From UBA11346 sp038318565 (lineage in GTDB: Bacteria; Planctomycetota; UBA11346): DNA of 64,000 nucleotides. A program made the translations under genes and the position numbers. The stretch is from positions 10,031-74,030 of the forward strand of contig JBBQCI010000006.1 in NCBI GenBank assembly GCA_038318565.1, read 5' to 3'. Under the pieces are notes generated by a model that worked only from the letters and a program-made list of their open reading frames with translations, was not told the DNA's origin and made no database searches. Shown here in pieces: positions 32,897 to 41,467 of the stretch; within the stretch, counting starts at the first letter, position 1; the number at the start of each line of letters is the position of its first letter.

Positions 32897-34978
32897 ATGG
32901 AGGATGACCGCCTCGTTCAGCTAGCGCTCTCGCGCGGCTATGTTTCACAAGATCAGATCGATCGCGCCAAGGCCGAGCAGAAGTCGCTGGCTGACCGCGG
33001 GATCGATCATGGCGTCTATTTCCTGCTGCAGGACCTGGGCTTTCTCAGTGATGGTGACGCCCGTGACCTGCGTCGCTCGGTCAGCTCGTCATCGGTTCGT
33101 GCCTTGGAAATCGACGGCTTCGTCATCCAGGGGCGCCTGGGCAGTGGCGGCATGGGCGATGTCTTCCGCGCCGTCCATCCCGATGGCCGTATCTCAGCGG
33201 TCAAACTGCTGTCAGCCAAGCTGGCCCGCAGCGAGGAATACGTGCGCCGCTTCCTGCGGGAAGCCAGGGCGATGCAGCGTTTGTCCCATCCCTACATTGT
33301 TGGGGTGCATGGGGCCGGCGAAAGCCTGGGTACTCGCTACATCCTCATGGAACTGGTTGATGGTCCCAGCCTCAAGTCGTGGTTGATCGAGAAAGGTAAG
33401 CTTGATCCGGCGCACGCCATCCATTTGCTACTGCAGATATCCGAGGCCTTGGCGCATGCCTGGGGTCACGGCGTGCTGCACCGGGACGTCAAGCCAGCCA
33501 ATATCCTGCTGGGACCGCCTCGTCCCGGTGTCGCTGAGCCATTCTGCTCCAAGCTCTGCGACTTCGGCCTGGCTAGGTTGGGTCCTGACACCGGCGATGC
33601 CGACCTGTCGCATGGCGGCCTCACCGGCACCGGGTTGGCTCTGGGCACGCCACACTACATGAGTCCCGAGCAGGCCAGTGGCGAACATGACGTCGACCAG
33701 CGCGCCGACATCTATGGGCTAGGCGCGACCATCTTCCACGCCCTGCTCGGCCAGACCCTGTACAGCGGCAAGAGCTCGGCTGTCATCATGTATAAGCAGG
33801 TGACCGAGACGGCCGATCTGCAACTGTTGCGCACGGCCAAGATCGACGAGCGATTGGTGTCGCTGCTCGGCCGCATGCTGGAGAAGCGGCGGGCCCAGCG
33901 CATCGGCTCCTGGGACGAGGTGGTCGCAGCCCTGCGTCCGCTAGTGCCGGCCACCGGCTCGGCTGCCGTCGCGCCGGCAGCGATGCCAACGGCCCAGGTG
34001 CCAACCGTTACGGTCCAGCCAGCCCCTTCCCGCCCGCTTCTCAGCGTCCCCACGCCGTTGGCCGAGCCAATACCGGCCTTCGTGCCGGCGCGGCGCGGGC
34101 TGCTGACGCCGCTGGTGATCACGGCAGGGGTGGTCGTTCTAGTGACCATGGCTGCGGTCGGTTGGTTACTCAGCACATCTGGTGGCGCACCGATCGAGCC
34201 AGCCGGTCTTCCGGCTGCACTTGCAGCGTATGCTGCCGCTCCGGAGCCGGGCAGGGTCATCCTGCTTGCCCCGGGCATCTACTCCGGCCCGCTCCGGCTG
34301 GGCACATCCCACCGCGGGCTGCGCCTGCGGGCCTCCGGGGGTGGCGTGGAGATCCGCGCATCCGGTGGACCAGCTCTGATCTGTGATCCCGGTCTGATTG
34401 ATGCGCATCTCGAAGGGATAGTGTTGAACGGAGGCATCGAGACGATCGGTGGCTGTGATCTGCATCTGACTGCCGTCGAAGTACGGGGCGGCATGACCAT
34501 CGGTGGTGGCGTGGTAACCGCCGAGCGGATCCGCGTTTCTGAGCGGATTGTGGTGCGTGATCGCGGTTCTCTGTCAGTTTCCGCCTCGCAGCTCGATGGA
34601 GGACTCGAGGTCGACCGCGCGGATGTCCGCCTGCAACGCCTGGTCATCCGCGGGGTTGTCGCCGTACGCAATGGTAGCCTGCACGTCGATGGCGTTCGTA
34701 TCGTCGCTGCTGCGTCTCCTGGCCTTAGCCTGGACCACGCTGCGCTTACCGCCGCAGATCTCACGATCAGCGCACCAGGCGTCGGCCTAAATGCCCGGGC
34801 TAGTGAGGCGACCGAGGTGCGGGGACTCTCCATCGATGGCGCCGGTCCTGCGGTGGTGTGGAGTGGCGAGCGGCAGCCGACCTGGCACTGGGAACGCTTC
34901 GCCCTGGCAACCCCTCCCCAGGGACTGCCAGGACAGGTACCACCCGGCCCTGGCGCCGATCCGGCCCGTTTGCCATGA
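32897..34978 (+). CDS. Membrane Ser/Thr protein kinase with beta-helix-like sensor domain
   Basis: A 693-residue eukaryote-like kinase. An N-terminal helical module (about 1-65, LVQLALSRGYVSQDQIDRAK) precedes the kinase domain (about 73-345): Gly loop GRLGSGGMGDVF, Lys103 (AVKLL), HRD 195-197 (LHRDVKPANILL), DFG 222-224 and GTPHYMSPEQ. After a Pro/Ala linker comes one membrane span (about 402-425, LVITAGVVVLVTMAAVGWLL). The exterior part (about 430-690) has short repeating beta units (LHLTAVEVRGGMTIGGGVV, LSVSASQLDGGLEVDRADVR) like a right-handed parallel beta-helix. The kinase is predicted active. It may create the marks read by the FHA protein of this window, but that is only inference. Confidence 0.93.
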   Translation: MEDDRLVQLALSRGYVSQDQIDRAKAEQKSLADRGIDHGVYFLLQDLGFLSDGDARDLRRSVSSSSVRALEIDGFVIQGRLGSGGMGDVFRAVHPDGRISAVKLLSAKLARSEEYVRRFLREARAMQRLSHPYIVGVHGAGESLGTRYILMELVDGPSLKSWLIEKGKLDPAHAIHLLLQISEALAHAWGHGVLHRDVKPANILLGPPRPGVAEPFCSKLCDFGLARLGPDTGDADLSHGGLTGTGLALGTPHYMSPEQASGEHDVDQRADIYGLGATIFHALLGQTLYSGKSSAVIMYKQVTETADLQLLRTAKIDERLVSLLGRMLEKRRAQRIGSWDEVVAALRPLVPATGSAAVAPAAMPTAQVPTVTVQPAPSRPLLSVPTPLAEPIPAFVPARRGLLTPLVITAGVVVLVTMAAVGWLLSTSGGAPIEPAGLPAALAAYAAAPEPGRVILLAPGIYSGPLRLGTSHRGLRLRASGGGVEIRASGGPALICDPGLIDAHLEGIVLNGGIETIGGCDLHLTAVEVRGGMTIGGGVVTAERIRVSERIVVRDRGSLSVSASQLDGGLEVDRADVRLQRLVIRGVVAVRNGSLHVDGVRIVAAASPGLSLDHAALTAADLTISAPGVGLNARASEATEVRGLSIDGAGPAVVWSGERQPTWHWERFALATPPQGLPGQVPPGPGADPARLP

Positions 34979-35048
34979 CCCGTCCTGGGCAGCCCAGCCT
35001 TGCACGGCGACTCCCCGCGGGCTACACCTTCCTTCAAGCGAGGACCGC

Positions 35049-35420
35049 ATGCCCAAGACCGTACTGATCGTCGATGACAGCGCGATGATGCGCAAGATCG
35101 TCATGAAGAATCTCAAGGACTGCGGTTATGACGTAACCGTGATCGAGGCCGGCGATGGCAAGGAGGGACTCGATAAGTTCGCCGTAGGTGGTGTCGATCT
35201 CGTCCTCTCCGATTGGAACATGCCCAACATGGATGGCCTCACGATGGTCCGTGAGATGCGTAAGCTGGATCCCGAGAAGAAGGTTCCGATCATCATGATC
35301 ACCACCGAGGGCTCGGCCGACAAGGTCAAGGAAGCGGTCCTGGCCGGCGCGAATAATTACCTCGCCAAGCCCTTTACCGCTGAGCGATTCAAGGAAAAGC
35401 TCTCCAAGATCCTGGGTTAG
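35049..35420 (+). CDS. CheY-like response regulator
   Basis: A 123-residue stand-alone receiver domain. Conserved residues are all present: LIVDDSAMMRK (acidic pocket and Met cluster as in chemotaxis CheY), acceptor Asp in VLSDWNMPNMDG, Thr in IMITTEG, and Lys in YLAKPF. The start ATG 35049 gives exactly a receiver; a longer frame upstream is the shadow of the kinase gene. It precedes the NtrC-type regulator by two bases and so belongs to one operon with it and the following histidine kinase. The role (motility or a phosphorelay intermediate) cannot be told; no chemotaxis genes are in view. Confidence 0.94.
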   Translation: MPKTVLIVDDSAMMRKIVMKNLKDCGYDVTVIEAGDGKEGLDKFAVGGVDLVLSDWNMPNMDGLTMVREMRKLDPEKKVPIIMITTEGSADKVKEAVLAGANNYLAKPFTAERFKEKLSKILG

Positions 35421-35422
35421 AC

Positions 35423-36856
35423 GTGTCCCAGACCATCCTGGTCGTCGATGACGAGCCAGCCATCCGGTTGGCGGTTCGTCGGGCGTTCGCTGACATTGAA
35501 GTCCGCGAAGCGGAGACCTGCGCCCAGGCCTTGGATCTGGCCCGCGAATCCTACCCGGACCTGTGCATTCTTGACCAACGTCTGCCCGACGGCGATGGCC
35601 TGACCCTGGTCGCCAAACTGAAGGGCATCGACCCTGACCTGCCGGTTGTGCTGTTGACCGGCCACGGATCGGTCGACCTGGCCGTCGAGGCCCTCAAGGT
35701 TGGCGTGGCCGACTTCCTGGAGAAGCCCTTCCCACTTGAGCGTCTGCGCACCACGGTGCGCAATCTGCTGGAGAAGCAGTCACTTGGTCGCCAGGTCAAA
35801 CGCCTGACCGGCAAGGCCGATGGCCGCAGCCGCATGATTGCCCAGAGCACGGCAATGAAACGGGTGCTATCCCTGGTCAAACGGGTAGCCGCCGTCCCGG
35901 CCACCACCGTGCTGATCCAAGGCGAAAGCGGTGTCGGTAAGGAGTTGGTCGCCAAGGCCATCCACGAGCGCAGCGCCCGCGCGGACAAAGCTTTCGTCGC
36001 GATCAACTGCGCGGCCCTGTCCGAGCATCTCCTCGAGGCTGAGTTATTCGGCTACGAGAAGGGGGCCTTCACCGGGGCCGACAGCAAGGGCAAGTCGGGC
36101 CTCTTCGAAGTCGCTAGCGGTGGCACCTTGTTCCTCGATGAAGTTGGTGAGATGCCGCTCGCCCTGCAGACCAAGTTGCTGCGCGCTCTGCAAGAGCGTC
36201 GCTTCCGCCGGGTCGGTGGACTCGTCGATGTCGACGTCGATGTCCGAGTGGTCGCTGCGACCAACCGCGATCTGCGGTCAGAAGTGGCCGCCGGCCGCTT
36301 CCGCCAGGATCTCTATTTCCGTCTGAAGGTCGTGCCGATCCCGGTGCCTCCGCTGCGCGAACGTCGTGAAGATATCCTACCATTGGCTGACCATCTGATG
36401 GCCCGGCTCGGGCCGGAGCTGGGCCGACCGCAGGCCACGCTCAGCGAAGCCTCCCGTGCAGCGATGCGCGCCTACGACTGGCCGGGCAACGTCCGGGAAC
36501 TCGCCAATGCGATCGAACGGGCGGTGATCTGCGCCGAGGCTGATGCCATTCAGCCTGACGACCTGCCGATGGACGAGCAGGTCGTGATCCCGGTGCGCGA
36601 TCAGGCCGCTGGGCTGCGCGCCGCCCATGCGGAACCCGCACCCCGCACTCCGGATCCCGGACCGCCGGTAGGTAGCATCATCCTGCCTCCCGAGCTGCGC
36701 GACCTCGCCACGGTCGAAGCAATGCTGATCCGCGCCGCCCTGGCGGAATCGGGAGGACAGAAATCCAAGGCGGCGGAGCGTCTGGGCATCAACCGGACCA
36801 CGCTGTACAACAAGTTAAAGGAACTCGGCGTCGACGGTTCCGAGGTCTCGTCATGA
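35423..36856 (+). CDS. NtrC-family sigma-54-dependent response regulator
   Basis: A 477-residue transcription activator. The receiver domain (1-120) has VVDDEP, acceptor Asp in CILDQRLPDGDG, and KPF. The AAA+ domain (about 140-375) has Walker A GESGVGKE, the sigma-54 contact loop GAFTGA (YEKGAFTGADSKG), Walker B GGTLFLDEVGEM and sensor DWPGNVREL. The Fis-type helix-turn-helix at the C-terminus is intact (SKAAERLGINRTTLYNKLKEL). The start is GTG 35423. Its own target promoters would need -24/-12 sequences, which I did not find nearby. The stop overlaps the kinase gene that follows (ATGA), which is its probable partner. The organism must therefore have sigma-54. Confidence 0.96.
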   Translation: MSQTILVVDDEPAIRLAVRRAFADIEVREAETCAQALDLARESYPDLCILDQRLPDGDGLTLVAKLKGIDPDLPVVLLTGHGSVDLAVEALKVGVADFLEKPFPLERLRTTVRNLLEKQSLGRQVKRLTGKADGRSRMIAQSTAMKRVLSLVKRVAAVPATTVLIQGESGVGKELVAKAIHERSARADKAFVAINCAALSEHLLEAELFGYEKGAFTGADSKGKSGLFEVASGGTLFLDEVGEMPLALQTKLLRALQERRFRRVGGLVDVDVDVRVVAATNRDLRSEVAAGRFRQDLYFRLKVVPIPVPPLRERREDILPLADHLMARLGPELGRPQATLSEASRAAMRAYDWPGNVRELANAIERAVICAEADAIQPDDLPMDEQVVIPVRDQAAGLRAAHAEPAPRTPDPGPPVGSIILPPELRDLATVEAMLIRAALAESGGQKSKAAERLGINRTTLYNKLKELGVDGSEVSS

Positions 36857-37593
36857 GCGACAGCGGCCCACATCCCATCGTCGTCACGGCCGATTCCAGC
36901 CAGCCGCTGACCGAGCGTCGTCGCCTGCGCGCCGAAGTCGCCCAGCTCAAGCCGATGGCGGAACTCGGCCGCATGGCAGCGACCGTCACGCATGAGATCC
37001 GTAATCCGCTCGCTGGCATCAGCGCCAATGCCGAATTGTTGCGTGAAGCGTTGGATGACCCGCGCGACGTCGAGTTGGTGGACACCATCCTCGGCGAGGT
37101 CCAGCGCCTGGGCAATCTGGTCACTGACCTGCTGTACTACTGCCGCGAACGTCCAGCCGAGGACCGGCCCTTGGATCTCGGTTCGGTCGCCCGCACCATC
37201 TGCGATCTGTCCCGTCCGGACGCCGAGGGTGCCGCGGTTACGCTTTCGTGGCACGGCACAGGCACGGCGCGAGGCGACAGCGAGTTGAGTCGCCAATCCC
37301 TCCTGAACGTCGTGCGGAATGCCATCCAGGCCTGTAGTCCCGGTGGAGCCGTCCGTATCGAGATCGCTGATGGACGGATCGCTGTCCGCGACACCGGCCG
37401 AGGTGTGTCGGCTCAAGTCCGCGACACCTTGTTCGAGCCGTTTGTAACCGGCAAGACCCGTGGGCTTGGGTTGGGCGCGACAGTCGCCAAGCGTTGTCAA
37501 CTACGTCAGGGTGGCGATCTCGGGCTTGAGGATACCGGACCGGGCGGTTCCACGTTCCTGCTGACATGGCAGCGAGAACTCGCCAGCCCCTGA
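36853..37593 (+). CDS. Soluble histidine kinase, partner of the NtrC-type regulator
   Basis: A 246-residue kinase without membrane span or sensory domain. A short coiled start leads to the H-box VTHEIRNPLAGISANAE with His47. ATP-binding motifs are NVVRNAIQACSPGG (N box), RDTGRGVS (G1) and GLGLGATVAKRC (G2), a compact HATPase. The lack of an input domain is like NtrB-type or AtoS-type cytosolic kinases that have lost their PAS domain; input may come through a partner such as the CheY-like protein upstream. The ATG overlaps the regulator's stop (ATGA). Last gene of the three-gene signalling operon. Confidence 0.93.
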   Translation: MSDSGPHPIVVTADSSQPLTERRRLRAEVAQLKPMAELGRMAATVTHEIRNPLAGISANAELLREALDDPRDVELVDTILGEVQRLGNLVTDLLYYCRERPAEDRPLDLGSVARTICDLSRPDAEGAAVTLSWHGTGTARGDSELSRQSLLNVVRNAIQACSPGGAVRIEIADGRIAVRDTGRGVSAQVRDTLFEPFVTGKTRGLGLGATVAKRCQLRQGGDLGLEDTGPGGSTFLLTWQRELASP

Positions 37594-37690
37594 CTGGATA
37601 TCGGTTTAGATCACTGTCGACGCGCAGTCTTTTTTCCTTAACGCTGCGGTCCAAAGACGATATCATCGCCGACACGAGCGAGGGCCAGCC

Positions 37691-38074
37691 ATGCAATCAC
37701 CAGCCGCCATAAGCAGTGCCGCCATAAGCAGTGCCGCCATAAGCAGTGGCGCCAGCAGTGGCGCCAGCAGTGGCGCCAGCAGTGCCGCGAATAAGACGCA
37801 ACTCGCCAGCCAGACGGTGGTCCCACCGCAGGATCCACGCCGAGTTGAGGAGCAGGCTGAGCAACGTCGCGTCGCATCCGGTTCTTCGGCGTCGTCGAAG
37901 CCTGACACCGCCCAGATCTCGCCCCAGGCCCGCGCCTTGGCCGATTCGGAGGGTGCTCCGACCAGCGCCACCCGTCAACAGCAACAGGTCGATGAACGCC
38001 GACAGCCAGAGCGCCAGCAGGCTGCCCAGCAGAGCCAGGGCTACCAGCAGCAGCGCCTCGACATCGTCGCCTGA
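37691..38074 (+). CDS. Small Ser/Ala/Gln-rich protein with FlgM-like motif
   Basis: A 127-residue, apparently disordered protein. The N-terminus is built from two DNA tandem repeats (see 37703-37783) giving repeated AAISS and SGAS units. The middle holds KPDTAQISPQARALADSE, resembling the 'DkIeISsqAk' segment of FlgM-type anti-sigma factors and other small motility proteins. The C-terminus is Gln/Arg-rich (RQQQQVDERRQPERQQAAQQ). Codon positions are G/C-rich, consistent with coding. It lies alone after the kinase operon and is followed by a strong terminator. FlgM would bind sigma-28; no flagellar gene is in the window, so the likeness is only suggestive. Confidence 0.6.
   Translation: MQSPAAISSAAISSAAISSGASSGASSGASSAANKTQLASQTVVPPQDPRRVEEQAEQRRVASGSSASSKPDTAQISPQARALADSEGAPTSATRQQQQVDERRQPERQQAAQQSQGYQQQRLDIVA
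37703..37747 (+). repeat. Three perfect 15-base tandem repeats
   Basis: Three identical copies of gccgccataagcagt lie head to tail within the 5' end of the Ser-rich small gene. The unit length is a multiple of three, so changes in copy number would keep the frame and change only the length of the AAISS tract. Confidence 0.95.
37748..37783 (+). repeat. Three perfect 12-base tandem repeats
   Basis: Directly after the 15-base array are three identical copies of ggcgccagcagt, again in frame, coding the Gly-Ala-Ser-Ser tract. The two adjacent arrays share the cagt ending, so one may have grown out of the other by slippage. Confidence 0.95.
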
Positions 38075-38122
38075 ATTGTCGGGCGTCGTGGCTGGGTACG
38101 TCGTTCCTCTTCGTCTTGAAAC

Positions 38123-38155
38123 AACAACACCTCGGGCATGGCCCGAGGTGTTGTT
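38123..38155. terminator. Strong bidirectional terminator hairpin
   Basis: A perfect 15-bp stem (aacaacacctcgggc and its complement) with a three-base loop lies between the Ser-rich gene (stop 38074) and the fusA stop (38192, opposite strand). The arms end in A/T-rich sequence (gttgtt on the plus strand), giving terminator character in both directions. Confidence 0.9.
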
Positions 38156-38191
38156 CTTGGCTGCATCAGATCCGGATCATCCGGATGGGAA

Positions 38192-40285
38192 TCAAGCCTT
38201 CTTGGAGATCGCGGCAACCAGCGCGGCCGGGACCTGCTTGTAATTTGCCGGTTCCATCGAGTAGCTGGCGCGACCCTGGCTCATCGAGCGCAGGTCGGTG
38301 GTATAGCCGAACATGCCCTCGAGGGGCACTTCGCAGCAGATGATCTTGTTCACGCCGCGATCCAGCGTCTCGGTGATCATCGCACGCTTGGACTGCAGGC
38401 TGCCCATGACGGTGCCGGTGAACTGGTCGGGCGTCTCGACTTCGACCTTCATCCACGGCTCAAGCACGACACAGCCGAGCTTGGGGAAGGCTTCGCGGAT
38501 CGCCAGCGAGCCGGCAGCGATGAACGCTTCCTGGCTGGAGTCGACGTCGTGGTACGAACCGTCGATCAGCTTGATGTGCACGTTGATCGTCGGGAACCCC
38601 GAGATGTAGCCACGCTGCAGCGACGAGCGGACGCCTTCCTCGATCGGTCCACGGTATTCCTTGGGAATCGTGCCGCCGCGGATGCCGTCCTCGAAGATGA
38701 TTTCGTGGCCGGCCGCGATCTCTTCAGCGGTAAGCGGACGGATCTCCAGGGTGCAATCGCCGTACTGGCCGCGGCCACCCGACTGCTTGACGTGCTTGCC
38801 GCGGATTTCGATCGACTTGGTGATCGTCTCGCGGTAGCTGACCTTGGGCTTGCCGACGATGGCGTCGACCTTGTATTCGTCACGAATGCGGTGCGACAGC
38901 ACTTCGAGATGTAGTTCGCCCATGCCCGCGATGATCAGCTGGCTGGTCTCGGGATCGGTCCACTTCTTGAAGGTCGGATCTTCGCGTTCGAGGCGGGCCA
39001 GGGCGTAGGCCAGCTTTTCCTTGTCGGCGTTCGACTTGGGCTCGATCGCCATGGTGATCACCGGCTTGGCGAAGGTGATACCTTCGAGCAGCATCGGCTT
39101 GGTGTCGCTGGGCGAAACCAGGGTGTCGCCGGTCAGAGTGTTCTTCAAGCCGACCAGGGCGCAGATGTCACCGGCCGGGCTGTCGCTGATTTTGTACGGA
39201 GCGGCACCAACCAGCTTGACCATGCGGCTGGCGCGTTCTGGCTTGCCCGAGGGCATGCACAGCAGTTGGTCGCCTTCGTTGATCTGACCCTGGTAGACGC
39301 GGACGAACGAGACGTCGCCGAGCTGCGGCATGTTCATGATCTTGAAGACCATGGCGCGTAACGGGGCCTTCGGATCGGGCTTGGTCTCGACCGGGTTCGA
39401 CTTGGTCAGGTCGTCCATCTCGTACTGGGTCATGTTGTGCGACTCGATCGGGTTGGGCAGGTAAGCCACCACCGCGTCGAGCAGCATCTGCACACCCTTG
39501 TTCTTGAGCGCCGAACCGAGCAGCATGGGCTGCAGCTTGAAGTGCATGCAGCCGTGCTTCAGGCCTTCGATGATCTCGGCGTTGTTCAAGGTGCCGTTTT
39601 CGAGGTATTTCTCCATCAGCCCGTCGCTCTCGCCAGCGACCGTCTCGATCATGCGATCGCGCTTCTTCTTCGCCTCTTCGAGGTGTTCGGCGGGGATGTC
39701 GTGCTCGATCTGATCTTCGCCATTCTCACCTTCGAAGGTGTAGAACTTCATCGCGATGAGATCGACGATGCCCTTGAAGTCTTCGGCCGAACCGACCGGC
39801 ATCTGAATCGGGCAGGGGTTGGCTCCGAGGCGCTCTCTCACCTGGTCGACGACGCGTTCGAAGTTGGCGCCCATGCGGTCCATCTTGTTGACGAACACGA
39901 GGCGCGGGACCTTGTACTTGTTGGCCTGGCGCCACACCGTCTCGGACTGAGCCTGGACGCCACCGACCGAGCAGAACACGACCACGGCGCCGTCGAGTAC
40001 GCGGCACGAGCGTTCCACCTCGGCGGTGAAATCGACGTGTCCCGGCGTGTCGATCAGGTTGATGTAGATGTCCTTCCAATTGCAGAACACGGCCGCGGCG
40101 GTGATGGTGATGCCGCGCTCGGCCTCTTCCTTCATCCAGTCCGTGGTCGAGGCACCTTCGTGGACCTCACCAATTTTGTGCTTCTTGCCGGTGTAGTAGA
40201 GGATGCGCTCTGAAACCGTCGTCTTGCCCGAGTCGATATGGGCGACGATGCCGAAGTTGCGCGTCTTGAGGAGGTTCAGGGCCAT
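38192..40285 (-). CDS. fusA: Translation elongation factor G
   Basis: A 697-residue GTPase that drives ribosomal translocation. G motifs: AHIDSGKTT (G1), GITITAAA (G2), DTPGHVDF (G3), VNKMDRMG (G4), GSALKNKG (G5 region). Domains II-V are complete (GMGELHLEV, KVSYRETI, GGRGQYGD, MEPANYKQVP). The length equals the usual EF-G. It is the last gene of a minus-strand run containing infC rather than in a str operon with rpsL/rpsG/tuf. Many bacteria of the PVC group have several EF-G copies, so a second copy elsewhere is possible. The 87-base gap upstream contains a gccgg/ccggc hairpin (40325-40338). Confidence 0.97.
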   Translation of the reverse strand: MALNLLKTRNFGIVAHIDSGKTTVSERILYYTGKKHKIGEVHEGASTTDWMKEEAERGITITAAAVFCNWKDIYINLIDTPGHVDFTAEVERSCRVLDGAVVVFCSVGGVQAQSETVWRQANKYKVPRLVFVNKMDRMGANFERVVDQVRERLGANPCPIQMPVGSAEDFKGIVDLIAMKFYTFEGENGEDQIEHDIPAEHLEEAKKKRDRMIETVAGESDGLMEKYLENGTLNNAEIIEGLKHGCMHFKLQPMLLGSALKNKGVQMLLDAVVAYLPNPIESHNMTQYEMDDLTKSNPVETKPDPKAPLRAMVFKIMNMPQLGDVSFVRVYQGQINEGDQLLCMPSGKPERASRMVKLVGAAPYKISDSPAGDICALVGLKNTLTGDTLVSPSDTKPMLLEGITFAKPVITMAIEPKSNADKEKLAYALARLEREDPTFKKWTDPETSQLIIAGMGELHLEVLSHRIRDEYKVDAIVGKPKVSYRETITKSIEIRGKHVKQSGGRGQYGDCTLEIRPLTAEEIAAGHEIIFEDGIRGGTIPKEYRGPIEEGVRSSLQRGYISGFPTINVHIKLIDGSYHDVDSSQEAFIAAGSLAIREAFPKLGCVVLEPWMKVEVETPDQFTGTVMGSLQSKRAMITETLDRGVNKIICCEVPLEGMFGYTTDLRSMSQGRASYSMEPANYKQVPAALVAAISKKA

Positions 40286-40372
40286 GGGTACTCGCTGGTT
40301 GTACAGTCGCTGAGGCTAGTCCGCGCCGGGCCTCCGGCGGGAGGGCGGCAGCATGGCGGACAGTACCGGCGT

Positions 40373-40810
40373 TCAAGGACGTTTAGCTGGGCGTTCTGCT
40401 GGGACCACTTCCCAATAAGTCCAGCGACGACTGAGCGGGATCAGCCCGGTCGGTTTCTGACCGCCGACGACCTGGATCGGGCTTGTTGGTGTCTGGCGAT
40501 GCAGCACCCCGGCACTGAGTCCGGACGTCTCGGCGAGACGATACCAGGGATTGCCCTGGGCGTCGACCCCGCGCAGGTCGAAGCGCTCCAGGGCGAGGTG
40601 GGGGATCACGGTGGTCTCCGGACGGCCTGAGGGCAGCGCATAACGGGTCAGCAATTCGTCCCGGCTGGTGACGAAACTACGCAATTCATCGATCGCCGCG
40701 CGCCCGATGGCCGCCTCGCGCCCGTCGCTGGTGCTGGTCAGGTACCCGACGATCCCTATCGCCAGCAGGATGGGCACCAGGAAGGCGCAGGACGAGATCA
40801 CCCAACGCAT
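40373..40810 (-). CDS. Small membrane-anchored protein of unknown function
   Basis: Not recognised. The 145-residue product has an N-terminal hydrophobic segment (VISSCAFLVPILLAIGIVGYL) that is either an uncleaved anchor or signal, followed by a soluble, presumably periplasmic part (YALPSGRPETTVIPHLALERFDLRG would be one beta-rich stretch). ATG 40810 lies within the end of pgeF (13-base overlap), and fusA begins 87 bases further, so it is cotranscribed with pgeF. No motif that suggests a reaction is present. Confidence 0.65.
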   Translation of the reverse strand: MRWVISSCAFLVPILLAIGIVGYLTSTSDGREAAIGRAAIDELRSFVTSRDELLTRYALPSGRPETTVIPHLALERFDLRGVDAQGNPWYRLAETSGLSAGVLHRQTPTSPIQVVGGQKPTGLIPLSRRWTYWEVVPAERPAKRP

Positions 40811-41454
40811 GTGCCCCTCCAGGCGACCAACATCTGGGGAAAACCTGGACCGTCCCGTCGATGGCTGCGCAGGCGAGGGTCGCGCGAGGTGGTGATCCGG
40901 GTGCGTGCGACCATGCCGATCCCGCACGCAGCGCAGTCGCTGGCAATGGCAGCGGGCAGATCGAGCCAGACCCGTCCGGGTCGGCCGGGCAGCACCGCCT
41001 GTCGCGGCCAGGTTCGGGCCTGCAGGACCGGAGCATCGACCTCAAAATCGTCCGGATGCACCCCGGGACCGATCAGCGCCTGCCACGCCGTTGGCGGATC
41101 AGTGGATAGCGCACGCAGCCGTTCGACCAGAGTCGGCACGATGCCGGCCGCGGTGCCGCGCCAGCCACAGTGCGCAACCCCCAGGGCATCGCGGGTGGCA
41201 ATGGCCAGCGGCGGGCAGTCCGATCCGAATACGGCGCAGGCTGTGCCAGAACTGACCAGCCCGTCACCCGACGAACCGGTCCCGGTAACTGCGTGGATGA
41301 CCGAGCCGTGGACCTGCTGTATGACGGCTGGTTCCGGGATCCCGTACAAACGGCACCAGGCGGTACGGGCCGTTGCCAAACGCAAATCGCCATGGCCGGC
41401 AAGGCTCATGGCGATCTGGATGTGTCCGGCCAATTGCCAGCGCAGCGGCTCCAT
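40798..41454 (-). CDS. pgeF: Laccase-domain protein PgeF/YfiH (purine nucleoside or peptidoglycan-editing factor)
   Basis: A 218-residue member of the multicopper-oxidase-like YlmD/YfiH family. Family members cleave purine nucleosides and prevent mis-incorporation of amino acids in peptidoglycan. The conserved metal-site motifs are visible: QQVHGS, GSDCPPLA, AHCGWRGTAAGI, IGPGVHPDDFEV. The carboxy region is slightly shorter than in E. coli YfiH (243). It follows infC by 13 bases and overlaps the next small gene by 13, so all belong to one minus-strand transcript. The exact enzymatic activity of this copy is not determinable here. Confidence 0.93.
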   Translation of the reverse strand: MEPLRWQLAGHIQIAMSLAGHGDLRLATARTAWCRLYGIPEPAVIQQVHGSVIHAVTGTGSSGDGLVSSGTACAVFGSDCPPLAIATRDALGVAHCGWRGTAAGIVPTLVERLRALSTDPPTAWQALIGPGVHPDDFEVDAPVLQARTWPRQAVLPGRPGRVWLDLPAAIASDCAACGIGMVARTRITTSRDPRLRSHRRDGPGFPQMLVAWRGTCVG

Positions 41455-41467
41455 GCCGTTGACCGGT

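Noticed and set aside
37691..37783. CRISPR-like array in the tandem repeats
   Set aside because: Units of 15 and 12 bases are directly adjacent with no spacers, and they lie in a coding frame.
38192..40285. Ribosome-protection (tetracycline-resistance) GTPase instead of EF-G
   Set aside because: The G motifs and domains III-V match housekeeping EF-G closely (for example VNKMDRMG and full domain IV), with no TetM-type features.
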